The notes under the pieces were generated by a model. It did not search any database, was not told the origin of the DNA, and was given only the letters and a program-made list of their open reading frames with translations. The position numbers and the translations under genes are program-made. A stretch of 64,000 nucleotides of DNA from Fluviicola sp. (GTDB lineage Bacteria; Bacteroidota; Bacteroidia; Flavobacteriales_D; Crocinitomicaceae), in the NCBI GenBank assembly GCA_017983675.1, contig JAGOAZ010000001.1, positions 41,113 to 105,112 of the forward strand. Direction: 5' to 3'. Within the stretch, counting starts at the first letter, position 1. Each line of letters begins with the position of its first letter. Shown here one piece after another: positions 46,232 through 54,817 of this stretch.

Positions 46232-47095
46232 TCAATCGGGTTCGATGTGAATCAGGACATCTTCGATTTCGGGTAATGCTTGTTTTAAATGGGCTTTGAG
46301 TGCATGCGCAATGTCGTGGCCTTCAATAACGGTGATTGTTCCGTTGACGTGAACGTGTATGTCAACCCAATAGCGCATCCCCGATTTGCGCACCCAACAT
46401 TTTTCGGTGTCGATAACTCCAGGAACATCTTTTGATTTTTCGCGAATGACAGCAATGAATTCGTCGTAGCGGTGTTCGTCCATGATTTCACCCAGCGCAG
46501 GTCGGAAGATTAAAAAAGCGTTGAAATAAATCACACCTGCAGCAATCAAAGCGGCCCAGTCATCGGCTTCGGCATAATCGTCGCCTAGGATAACTGCAAT
46601 CAGAATTCCAATGAATGCAAATGCAGAAGTAATTGCATCGGATCGGTGGTGCCACGCATCAGCTTTTAACGAAGAACTGCCAATTTCGTCACTTCGTTTC
46701 GAAACAAAGCGAAAGAACAATTCCTTGGTAATGATAATTCCACCTAAAAACCAGAGCGTATAAGCTTTTGGCGCTTTGTGTGGAATTTGGATGTTGTGAA
46801 TGCTTTCGATGATAATCAAGGTTGCGGAGGCACATAAAAATCCAACGACAACGAAGGTGATCAAGGGTTCAACTTTTCCGTGGCCATAGGGGTGATTTTC
46901 ATCGGGTGGACGTTTTGCATAGCGAATACCAATGATGACCAACATCGAAGAAAAGACATCACCAATCGATTCGATGGCATCAGCGATTAACGCATAAGAA
47001 TTACCAAAAAAACCAACGGTAGCTTTGACAATTGCCATTAGGAAATTGCCGAGCAAACTCCACCATGCGGTATGTTCTGCCTTGTCGTGACTCAT
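46232..47095 (-). CDS. Cation diffusion facilitator family transporter
   Basis: The 287-aa protein has six membrane helices with the CDF metal sites: DAIESIGD in helix 2 and HHRSDAITS in helix 5, a His-rich loop PPDENHPYGHGKVEP, and a C-terminal cytosolic metal-binding domain (HVHVNGTITVIEGHDIAH). It exports Zn, Co, Fe or similar divalent metals using the proton gradient. Its start overlaps the stop of the Fur-family regulator gene by 4 nt, so regulator and exporter are one operon. Confidence 0.93.
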   Translation of the reverse strand: MSHDKAEHTAWWSLLGNFLMAIVKATVGFFGNSYALIADAIESIGDVFSSMLVIIGIRYAKRPPDENHPYGHGKVEPLITFVVVGFLCASATLIIIESIHNIQIPHKAPKAYTLWFLGGIIITKELFFRFVSKRSDEIGSSSLKADAWHHRSDAITSAFAFIGILIAVILGDDYAEADDWAALIAAGVIYFNAFLIFRPALGEIMDEHRYDEFIAVIREKSKDVPGVIDTEKCWVRKSGMRYWVDIHVHVNGTITVIEGHDIAHALKAHLKQALPEIEDVLIHIEPD

Positions 47096-47484
47096 GCTTT
47101 ATTTTGGCAATGGTTACAAATGCCCGAAACGGTAAAGAATGTTTCCTCTTTTGAAAAACCAGTTGGTAAATCGAAACTTGGGATAACTTGATTCAAGCAC
47201 GTCAATTCATTACAAACACGGCAACTGAAATGAATGTGTTGGTGTTCGTGGTCTTGGTGATGTTCGCACGTTGCACACGCAGCAAAATTTACAACGCCAT
47301 TTACGTTGACAATTTTGTGAATCAAACCTTCTTCCACCAAACGGTCTAACACACGGTAAATCGTTACACGGTCGCATAAGCCATTCAATGTGTGTTGAAT
47401 AGCCAATTGTGACAAAGCAACTTCAGAGGATTGAATGAGTTCTAAAATAGCCGATCGAGCAACGGTGTTTCGTGTTTGTTTCAT
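47092..47484 (-). CDS. Fur-family transcriptional regulator (Zur/PerR-like)
   Basis: The 130-aa protein, taken from the ATG at 47484 (MKQTRNTVARSAI; the frame extends 14 codons upstream), has a winged-helix domain (LNGLCDRVTIYRVLDRLVEEGLIHKI) and a metal-sensing domain with HHQDHEHQHIHF and two CxxC-type pairs (CRVCNELTC and CNHCQ) for structural zinc. Coupling to a CDF exporter and the facing HYC_CC_PP/TonB genes suggests metal-dependent control of this cluster, most likely zinc or copper. Which metal cannot be told from sequence. Confidence 0.88.
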   Translation of the reverse strand: MKQTRNTVARSAILELIQSSEVALSQLAIQHTLNGLCDRVTIYRVLDRLVEEGLIHKIVNVNGVVNFAACATCEHHQDHEHQHIHFSCRVCNELTCLNQVIPSFDLPTGFSKEETFFTVSGICNHCQNKA

Positions 47485-47528
47485 GTTTTTTGTCAACTGC
47501 GATTTCAAAGGTAGTGAAACTATCAATC

Positions 47529-47546
47529 AACAAGATACGACTTGTT
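47529..47546. promoter_or_regulatory. Candidate operator between fur-like and HYC_CC_PP genes
   Basis: AACAAG-ATACGA-CTTGTT is a perfect 6+6 palindrome in the 115-nt divergent gap, 45 nt from the regulator's ATG. The position suits autoregulation and control of the metal-uptake genes; binding is inferred. Confidence 0.45.
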
Positions 47547-47599
47547 AAGTTAGTTGAAAAATAATTGAATCTTTCAGAAAGTTCACCTACATTTGTTCC

Positions 47600-48031
47600 A
47601 TGAAATGGAAACAAGTACTTGGGTTGTTAGCTGCTTTCCTGCTTTTTATCGGAGCGGTTGGTGTGCCCATTTACAAGCATACGTGTTTGCACGAACAGGA
47701 AACCTTTCACACGCTTTTCATTCCTTCAGATCATTGTGCGCCTCAAACTTCACCTGAAAGTGCTGATTGCTGTGCGAAAACAATTCCAGATCCAACACTT
47801 TCCGAGCATTGTTGCGAAGATTCAGTTGCGTATTTTCAATTTCACAGTTACAGTTGGGAGCACAATCCGCTTGATTTTCAATCAATTGCTCTTTCTGAAC
47901 CACTCGTTCATGTTGATTTTTCTTTTGAAATCATTAAGTTAAAAGCCTCAAACCAACTTCTTAAATTTCCCGATCCACCTCCAATTTCTGGACGTGAACG
48001 ACTCATCTCTCACTGTATTTGGCGCATTTAA
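47600..48031 (+). CDS. HYC_CC_PP family small secreted or membrane protein
   Basis: The 143-aa protein has an N-terminal hydrophobic segment (VLGLLAAFLLFIGAVGVPIY) then YKHTCLHE, CC pairs (SADCCAKT, SEHCCED) and a C-terminal FPDPPPISGRERL. The order His-x-Cys, Cys-Cys, Pro-Pro defines the HYC_CC_PP family of Bacteroidota. The Cys and His pattern suggests metal binding in the periplasm. It precedes the TonB receptor gene by 45 nt. Confidence 0.82.
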   Translation: MKWKQVLGLLAAFLLFIGAVGVPIYKHTCLHEQETFHTLFIPSDHCAPQTSPESADCCAKTIPDPTLSEHCCEDSVAYFQFHSYSWEHNPLDFQSIALSEPLVHVDFSFEIIKLKASNQLLKFPDPPPISGRERLISHCIWRI

Positions 48032-48076
48032 TGTTGGAACGTAAGTAACTCGTTCTATTAATTAATTGTGTAAAAA

Positions 48077-50263
48077 ATGAAAAAGTTAATTTTTATTAGT
48101 TCGTTTTTTTGGACTTATACGTTGTGTGCGCAAGTGCAAGGCAAAATACTTCGTTTACAAGACAAAAAACCGATCAAACAAGCAAGTGTACGCTTGGCTT
48201 CCAATCAAACAACTGTCGTAACGGATGAAACAGGTCGTTTTGAAATTGCGCTTGGCAAACAATTTCCTGACACCTTGTTTTTTGGTGCAAAAGGCTATGT
48301 GTCCGACACATTAGTTGTAACAAAAGAAGACCGTTTTATTGGGCTCGAAGTAGTATTGATCAACGAAAACGACATCGACGAAGTTTTCATCACGTTCAAA
48401 CGCGATTCCAAAACGATTTCCCGTTTAAAACCCATTTTAGTAGAAACATTAGGGGAAGGGGAGTTGAAAAAAGCGGCCTGTTGCAATTTGTCGGAATCAT
48501 TTGAGACAAATGCGACAGTTGATGTGAACATGACCGATGCCGTTTCGGGTGCGAAGAAAATTCAATTGTTGGGCTTGGATGGCGTGTACACTCAACTACA
48601 AATGGAAAACATTCCTTTTTTAACGGGAGTTGAAGGCAGTTTCGGAATGAATACAGTTCCCGGAACATGGGTGGAATCCATTCAAATTACCAAGGGAACA
48701 GGTTCGGTGGTCAACGGTTATGAATCAATGGCAGGATTGATCAATGTTGAATTCCGCAAGCCGAGTACCATGCCGAAATTAGCGGTGAATGCCTATTTGA
48801 ATCAATTTGGTCGTGCTGAATTGAACCTGCACGGAGCGCAACAACTAAATGAACGTTGGAAAACGGGAAGTTTCGCGCATGTTTCAGGAATGCAGCAGGA
48901 AATTGACAACAACAACGATGGATTTCGAGACGTGCCTTTCAGTAAGACAGCTTCGGTATTGAACCGTTGGGAATACGATGGCAAAAAGTTCGAAGCGCGC
49001 TTTGGTGTCAATGCTTATTACGATCAACGCGATGGCGGTCAACTGCGTTCGATTACTGCGCCCTATTTGGCTAATTCAGCAAACAAACACATCGATGTTT
49101 TTGCAAAAACAGGGTTCCTTTTCCCGGATAAACCGTATCGTAGTTTGGGAATTGTTTACCAATTAAAGTACCACGATCTTGGCGGTCAGATGGGAAACCG
49201 ACAATTCTCCGGTGTTGAAAAACGTGCCTATATCAACGCTATTTATGATGGGATTTTTGGTAACACGACGCACAAGTACAAAACAGGTTTGTCTTTTGTT
49301 GCACAAGATTTAACACAAGCTGTCGATACTTTCTCATTGAACCGTGTGGTGTACACGCCCGGCTTGTTTTTTGAGTACACTTATACGGGAACGCGTTTGG
49401 TTGCAGTAGTGGGTGCGCGGGCCGATTTTCAAGAAAAATACGGCAATCAATTTTCACCGCGTGTTCATTTGAAATACATCTTAGACGAGCAAACGGACTT
49501 GCGCATCACAACGGGTCGTGCATTTCGTTTAGCAAATCCGATTGTTGACAACACCTCGTTATTGGCAACGAATAAACATTGGGTACTCCCGAAAGAAACG
49601 CAACAAGAAGTGGTTTGGAATTCAGGTGTTTCGTTGGTGCGTAGTATGCGCTGGTGGAAGCGTGCTGCAAGTTTATCCCTCGATTTTTATCATGCACGTT
49701 TTCGCAACCAATTGGTAATCGACCGGGAGCAATCCATGGATACTTTTTACTTTGATTTTCAACAAAACAGTGCGTTTAGCAATGCTTTTCAAGCAGAATT
49801 GAGTTTCCAACCTGTGCAACCATTGACCATACGTTTGGCGTATAAATGGTTGGAAGTGAAAGCAAATTACAACGGAAAACTGCAACAGCAAGTCATGATT
49901 CCGCCACATCGTATTTTGGTGAATGCCGCGTATGCAACCCGCAATAAAAAGTGGGAATTTGACGCAACACTTTCTGTTTTCAGTAAAGTGCGTTTGCACG
50001 ATGTTGAATTACCAACTGGAGAAGTCTTGCACCACCAATACGGGAAGGTTTTTCCAATGGTTTTAGCGCAAGTCACGTATCATTTTAGAAAATTTGATGC
50101 GTATGTAGGTGGCGAAAATTTAGCCAACTACAGACAGGCAAATCCGATTGTGAGTGCGCAAGATCCAACAACATTGCAATTTGATGCCACGCGCGTTTAT
50201 GCACCAATTTTAGGACGACTGATGTACATCGGTTTCCGTTATGAACTAAAAAACAAAAAATAA
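48077..50263 (+). CDS. TonB-dependent receptor, probably metal-related
   Basis: The 728-aa protein has a signal peptide (LIFISSFFWTYTLCAQ), an N-terminal CarboxypepD-reg-like domain (QGKILRLQDKKPIKQASVRL), a plug domain (VSGAKKIQLLGLDGVYTQLQ to GLINVEFRKP) and a beta barrel ending in YIGFRYELKNKK. Pairing with an HMA protein 4 nt downstream and the HYC_CC_PP protein upstream suggests import or sensing of copper or another metal. Substrate is inferred only. Confidence 0.9.
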   Translation: MKKLIFISSFFWTYTLCAQVQGKILRLQDKKPIKQASVRLASNQTTVVTDETGRFEIALGKQFPDTLFFGAKGYVSDTLVVTKEDRFIGLEVVLINENDIDEVFITFKRDSKTISRLKPILVETLGEGELKKAACCNLSESFETNATVDVNMTDAVSGAKKIQLLGLDGVYTQLQMENIPFLTGVEGSFGMNTVPGTWVESIQITKGTGSVVNGYESMAGLINVEFRKPSTMPKLAVNAYLNQFGRAELNLHGAQQLNERWKTGSFAHVSGMQQEIDNNNDGFRDVPFSKTASVLNRWEYDGKKFEARFGVNAYYDQRDGGQLRSITAPYLANSANKHIDVFAKTGFLFPDKPYRSLGIVYQLKYHDLGGQMGNRQFSGVEKRAYINAIYDGIFGNTTHKYKTGLSFVAQDLTQAVDTFSLNRVVYTPGLFFEYTYTGTRLVAVVGARADFQEKYGNQFSPRVHLKYILDEQTDLRITTGRAFRLANPIVDNTSLLATNKHWVLPKETQQEVVWNSGVSLVRSMRWWKRAASLSLDFYHARFRNQLVIDREQSMDTFYFDFQQNSAFSNAFQAELSFQPVQPLTIRLAYKWLEVKANYNGKLQQQVMIPPHRILVNAAYATRNKKWEFDATLSVFSKVRLHDVELPTGEVLHHQYGKVFPMVLAQVTYHFRKFDAYVGGENLANYRQANPIVSAQDPTTLQFDATRVYAPILGRLMYIGFRYELKNKK

Positions 50264-50267
50264 ACAG

Positions 50268-50615
50268 ATGAAAAAATTATTCTTACTGATTGCCTTATTT
50301 GCAGGAGTGCAAGTAGCAAGTGCACAGGCGCAACCAAGTAAAACACAAGAAGTAAGCATTCAAACCAGCGCTGAATGTGGTGAATGCGAGATACGTTTGG
50401 AAGAAGCATTGAACTACACCAAAGGAATTGTGTACGCAGAGCTCGACTTGATCACGATGAAATTGAACGTAAAATTCAAGACGAAGCAAATTACCTTGGA
50501 GGAAATCAAAACGAAAATTGCCAGTTTGGGTTACCAAGCAGATGAGGTGCCAGCAGACAAAGTGGCGTTTGATGCATTGCCGGCCTGTTGCAAACCAGGC
50601 GGAATGAAGGAATAG
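50268..50615 (+). CDS. Secreted heavy-metal-associated (HMA) domain protein
   Basis: The 115-aa protein has a signal peptide (LFLLIALFAGVQVASAQA) and one HMA/ferredoxin-like domain with the metal-binding pair in SAECGECE (Cys37 and Cys40), followed by the usual LEEALNYTKGIVYAELDL. A second Cys pair sits at the C-terminus (PACCKPGG). A periplasmic metallochaperone is likely. It is the last gene of the metal cluster and is followed by a terminator before cas12a. Confidence 0.88.
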   Translation: MKKLFLLIALFAGVQVASAQAQPSKTQEVSIQTSAECGECEIRLEEALNYTKGIVYAELDLITMKLNVKFKTKQITLEEIKTKIASLGYQADEVPADKVAFDALPACCKPGGMKE

Positions 50616-50639
50616 GTTTGGAGTAAAAAAAAATAATTT

Positions 50640-50672
50640 GAGCTGGATTTAGAAGTCTAGCTCATTTTTTTT
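50640..50672 (+). terminator. Terminator after the metal cluster
   Basis: GAGCT (50640-50644) and AGCTC (50659-50663) pair, with GG/CT next to them adding little, and a run of T follows. Confidence 0.7.
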
Positions 50673-50693
50673 ATATCAAAATTGGATTTATAA

Positions 50694-50701
50694 TATATTT
50701 G
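50694..50701 (+). promoter_or_regulatory. cas12a promoter box
   Basis: TATATTTG matches TAnnTTTG and lies 33 nt upstream of the cas12a ATG, after the terminator. No convincing -33 TTG is seen. Confidence 0.55.
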
Positions 50702-50734
50702 TGAAATTAAACTTAAAACAATAAGCTTAAATCT

Positions 50735-53700
50735 ATGAATACTACTTGCACCAATCTTTTCGCACTTTCAAAAACTTTGCGATTTGAACTAATCCCTCAG
50801 GGAAAAACGTTGGATTTTATCCAAGAAAAAGGATTGATAACTAACGATGAGCAGCGAGCGGATAGTTATCAAAAAATGAAGAAGACCATTGATGAATTCC
50901 ACAAATATTTCATTGATTTAGCACTGAAAAACGTAAGACTTTCATTTTTAGAAGATTATTTAGATTTGTATAAACAAAGTGCTGAATATAAAAAAGAACC
51001 TATATTCAAGGAGAAACTGAAAAAAGTACAAGACAATTTGCGTAAGGAAATTGTACAGTCTTTTTCCAAAGACGAGGTAAAAACTATTTTTTCAATACTA
51101 GACAAGAAAGAATTGATAACTGTAGAACTTGAAAAGTGGTTTGAAAATAAGGAAAAAAAAGACCTTCATTTTGACGAAAAATTCAAGACTTTCACAACTT
51201 ATTTTACTGGTTTTCATCAGAATAGAAAAAACATGTATTCGTCAGAACCTAATTCAACTGCAATTGCATTCCGATTGATTCATGAGAATTTACCTAAATT
51301 TTTAGAAAATGCAAAAGCATTTGAAAGAATAAAACAAGTGCCTGAATTGCAGCTTAAAATTGAAAAAATATATAAAGATTTTGAGTTGTATTTGAATGTC
51401 AATTCAATAGAAGAACTTTTTGAGTTGAATTATTTTAATGATGTTCTTACACAAATGGGAATTGATGTATATAACAATATCATTGGCGGAAGAACAGAGA
51501 CAGATGGAAAACCTAAAATTCAAGGCTTAAACGAAATCATAAATTTATACAATCAAACCAAATCTAAAAATGAGCGCTTACCAAAGCTGAAGCAACTATA
51601 CAAACAGATTTTAAGTGATAGCGTTTCACTTTCTTTTTTGCCTGATGCTTTTACGGATGGGAATCAAGTATTGAAAGCCATTTTTGACTTTTATAAAATC
51701 AATTTGCTTTCTTTTACCATTGACGGACAGACTGAAAGCAAAAACTTATTGGAACTAATTCAGCAGTTATTGGCTAATATTTCAAGTTTTGAAACAGAAA
51801 AAATATATTTAAAAAATGACACCAATTTAACCACTATATCTCAACAATTATTTGGAGATTTTTCTGTGTTTTCATCGGCTTTAAATTATTGGTATGAGAC
51901 GAAAGTAAACCCAAAATTTACAATAGAATATTCGAAAGTCAATGAGAAAAAACGCGAGAATATGGATAAAACAAAAGCCGTGTTTACAAAACAAGACTAT
52001 TTTTCCATTGCATTTTTACAAGAAATAATTTCAGAATATTCATTATCGTTGGACAAGGATGATGAATTGATTACAAAAATAACCCCAACCTGTGTTGCTG
52101 ATTATTTTAAAAATCATTTTGTAGCTAAAAAAGAAAATGAAACCGATAAAACTTTTGGCTTTATTGCAAACATTACTGCAAAATATCAATGTATTCAAGG
52201 TATTTTAGAAAATGCAGACAATTATGAAGAAGAACTCAAACAAGATCAAAAATTAATTGATGATATCAAATTATTTTTAGATACGCTCCTAGAATTACTT
52301 CACTTTATTAAACCATTGCATTTAAAATCTGATAGTATTACGGAAAAAGATAATGCTTTTTATGATGTGTTTGAAAACTATTATGAAGCCCTAAATTTAC
52401 TTACTCCATTGTATAACATGGTAAGAAATTACGTCACTCAAAAACCATATAGTACAAAAAAAATTAAATTGAATTTTGACAATAGTAGTTTTTTAAGTGG
52501 TTGGTCACAGGATTATTCAAGTAAAGGCGGGTTGATAATAAAAAAAGATACTAATTATTATTTGTTGATTGTAGATAAGAAATTAACAGATGAGGAAAAA
52601 AATAAGCTGAAGAAAAATCCTGAATTAAATTTGGCTTATCGTGTAGTAATGGACTTTCAAAAACCTGATAACAAAAACACACCAAGATTATTTATAAGAT
52701 CAAAAGGCACAAATTTTTCTCCAGCTGTAGCTAAATATAATTTACCAATAAATGATATTATTGATATTTATGATAATGGAAAATTTAAAACAGAATATCG
52801 AAAAAAAAACTACGAAGATTATAAAGTTTCTTTAGTTAAAATGATTGATTATTTTAAAGAAGGATTTAGAAAACATGAATCCTATAAACACTATAATTTT
52901 TCTTGGAAGCCAAGTAATGAATATGATGATATCGCTCAATTTTATAATGATGTTCAAAGTTCGTGCTATCAATTACATGATGAAAAAATAAACTTTGATG
53001 CACTTTTAGAAATGGTTTCTGAAGGTAAATTGTATTTGTTCCAAATTTATAACAAAGATTTCTCTCCTTATTCCAAGGGAAAACCGAATATGCACACCTT
53101 GTATTGGAATGCATTGTTTGAAGAACAAAATTTGAAAAACGTAGTTTATACATTAAACGGTCAAGCTGAAATATTCTTTAGAAAAGCTTCTATTAAACAT
53201 GAAAACATTATTACGCACAAGGCTAATCAATCAATTAAAGCTAAAAACCCACTAACACCTGACGCAAAAAACTCGTTTGAATATGACTTAATCAAAGACA
53301 AACGTTTTACAGTAGATAAATTTCAGTTTCATGTACCAATTACACTAAATTTTAAAGCCATTGGTGGAAGTATTATCAATCAAAATGTATTGGAATACCT
53401 AAAAAAGAATCCTGAAGTTAAAATTATTGGTTTAGATCGTGGTGAACGCCATTTGGTGTATTTAACATTAATTGACCAAGAAGGAAACATCTTGAAACAA
53501 GAAAGTTTGAACACAATTACCGATGCTAAAATTTCTACACCATATCACCAGTTATTGGATAACAAAGAAAAAGTACTTGACTTGGCTCGAAAAAATTGGG
53601 GAACTGTAGAGAATATTAAAGAATTGAAAGAAGGATACATCAGTCAAGTAGTTCACAAAATTGCTACCATGATGGTGGAAGAAAATGCCATTGTGGTAAT

Positions 53701-54589
53701 GGAAGATTTAAATTTTGGATTTAAACGTGGACGGTTTAAAGTAGAAAAACAAATCTACCAAAAGTTGGAAAAAATGTTGATTGACAAATTGAATTATTTG
53801 GTATTAAAAGACAAGCAACCAACGGAATTAGGAGGTTTGTACAATGCCTTGCAACTCACTAATAAATTTGAAAGTTTCCAAAAAATGGGTAAACAAAGTG
53901 GCTTTTTGTTTTATGTTCCTGCTTGGAACACTTCTAAAATTGATCCTACGACAGGTTTTGTCAACTATTTCTATACGAAATACGAAAATGTGGACAAAGC
54001 CAAAGCCTTTTTTGATAAGTTTCAATCCATTCGTTACAATACAAAAGCGAACTATTTTGAATTTGAGGTGAAAAAATACAGTGATTTCAATCCAAAAGCA
54101 GAAGGTACACTGCAAGAATGGACAGTTTGCTCGTATGGCGAACGCATAGAAACCAAACGTTTAAAAGATCAAAACAATAATTTTGTGAGCACGCCTATAA
54201 ACCTTACTGAAAAAATTGAAGACTTTTTGGGAAGAAACAACATTGTTTATAATGACGGAACGTGCATCAAATCGCAAATTGCTGAAAAAGATGCGAAGGA
54301 ATTTTTTGAACGATTGCTGTATTGGTTTAAAATGACACTCCAAATGCGAAACAGCGTAACTGGTTCAGACGAAGATTATCTAATTTCACCTGTGATGAAT
54401 GCAAAAGGAGAATTTTATGACAGTAGAAAAGCAGACGACACGTTGCCAAAAGATGCCGATGCTAATGGAGCGTACCACATTGCAAAAAAAGGGTTAATGC
54501 TTTTAAATAAAATTGAGCAAGCAGATTTGTCTAAAAAAGTAGATTTGTCGATTAGTAATCGGGAATGGATAAACTTTGTTCAGAAATAA
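50735..54589 (+). CDS. cas12a: Cas12a (Cpf1) nuclease, type V-A
   Basis: The 1284-aa protein starts TNLFALSKTLRFELIPQGKT, the family's WED/N-terminal signature. The crRNA-processing region FEYDLIKDKRFTVDKF (848-863) is conserved. The RuvC residues are Asp901 (IIGLDRGERH), Glu990 (VVMEDLNFGF) and Asp1242 (DADANGAYHI); the nuclease-lobe Arg1205 (LQMRNS) is present. It should process its own crRNAs and cut DNA with a T-rich PAM. Length is normal. No cas4, cas1 or cas2 accompanies it: the neighbours are a metal cluster and, 228 nt downstream, its array. Confidence 0.98.
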   Translation: MNTTCTNLFALSKTLRFELIPQGKTLDFIQEKGLITNDEQRADSYQKMKKTIDEFHKYFIDLALKNVRLSFLEDYLDLYKQSAEYKKEPIFKEKLKKVQDNLRKEIVQSFSKDEVKTIFSILDKKELITVELEKWFENKEKKDLHFDEKFKTFTTYFTGFHQNRKNMYSSEPNSTAIAFRLIHENLPKFLENAKAFERIKQVPELQLKIEKIYKDFELYLNVNSIEELFELNYFNDVLTQMGIDVYNNIIGGRTETDGKPKIQGLNEIINLYNQTKSKNERLPKLKQLYKQILSDSVSLSFLPDAFTDGNQVLKAIFDFYKINLLSFTIDGQTESKNLLELIQQLLANISSFETEKIYLKNDTNLTTISQQLFGDFSVFSSALNYWYETKVNPKFTIEYSKVNEKKRENMDKTKAVFTKQDYFSIAFLQEIISEYSLSLDKDDELITKITPTCVADYFKNHFVAKKENETDKTFGFIANITAKYQCIQGILENADNYEEELKQDQKLIDDIKLFLDTLLELLHFIKPLHLKSDSITEKDNAFYDVFENYYEALNLLTPLYNMVRNYVTQKPYSTKKIKLNFDNSSFLSGWSQDYSSKGGLIIKKDTNYYLLIVDKKLTDEEKNKLKKNPELNLAYRVVMDFQKPDNKNTPRLFIRSKGTNFSPAVAKYNLPINDIIDIYDNGKFKTEYRKKNYEDYKVSLVKMIDYFKEGFRKHESYKHYNFSWKPSNEYDDIAQFYNDVQSSCYQLHDEKINFDALLEMVSEGKLYLFQIYNKDFSPYSKGKPNMHTLYWNALFEEQNLKNVVYTLNGQAEIFFRKASIKHENIITHKANQSIKAKNPLTPDAKNSFEYDLIKDKRFTVDKFQFHVPITLNFKAIGGSIINQNVLEYLKKNPEVKIIGLDRGERHLVYLTLIDQEGNILKQESLNTITDAKISTPYHQLLDNKEKVLDLARKNWGTVENIKELKEGYISQVVHKIATMMVEENAIVVMEDLNFGFKRGRFKVEKQIYQKLEKMLIDKLNYLVLKDKQPTELGGLYNALQLTNKFESFQKMGKQSGFLFYVPAWNTSKIDPTTGFVNYFYTKYENVDKAKAFFDKFQSIRYNTKANYFEFEVKKYSDFNPKAEGTLQEWTVCSYGERIETKRLKDQNNNFVSTPINLTEKIEDFLGRNNIVYNDGTCIKSQIAEKDAKEFFERLLYWFKMTLQMRNSVTGSDEDYLISPVMNAKGEFYDSRKADDTLPKDADANGAYHIAKKGLMLLNKIEQADLSKKVDLSISNREWINFVQK

Positions 54590-54644
54590 GATTGGGTTTA
54601 CTATAAACCGTGTTCGATAACAAATACAGTTTTAGCGAAATGAG

Positions 54645-54689
54645 TATATTTGCAATGTATGCTTGTCTACTTTTGTAGAAAATTGCAAA
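54645..54689 (+). promoter_or_regulatory. Cas12a array leader promoter with nested hairpins
   Basis: TATATTTG at 54645-54652 is an exact TAnnTTTG box. Overlapping it, TTTGCAAT (54649-54656) is the perfect complement of ATTGCAAA (54682-54689). Nested inside is TCTAC-TTTT-GTAGA (54666-54679), the same stem as the array's crRNA handle with one loop base changed. The whole lies in the 228-nt leader between cas12a and the first repeat. No gene is seen in the rest of the leader. Confidence 0.6.
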
Positions 54690-54817
54690 CCTCGGTCTTA
54701 ACAAAATCGAAGATGACAATACAGCTAATTTTTAGTGTTAACAAAGCTAAATTTGCAAATCCCAAGTTGGAAAATCTCATAAATAGTGGTTTTTTCTGCC
54801 ATTTTGTCTTGTCAGGA

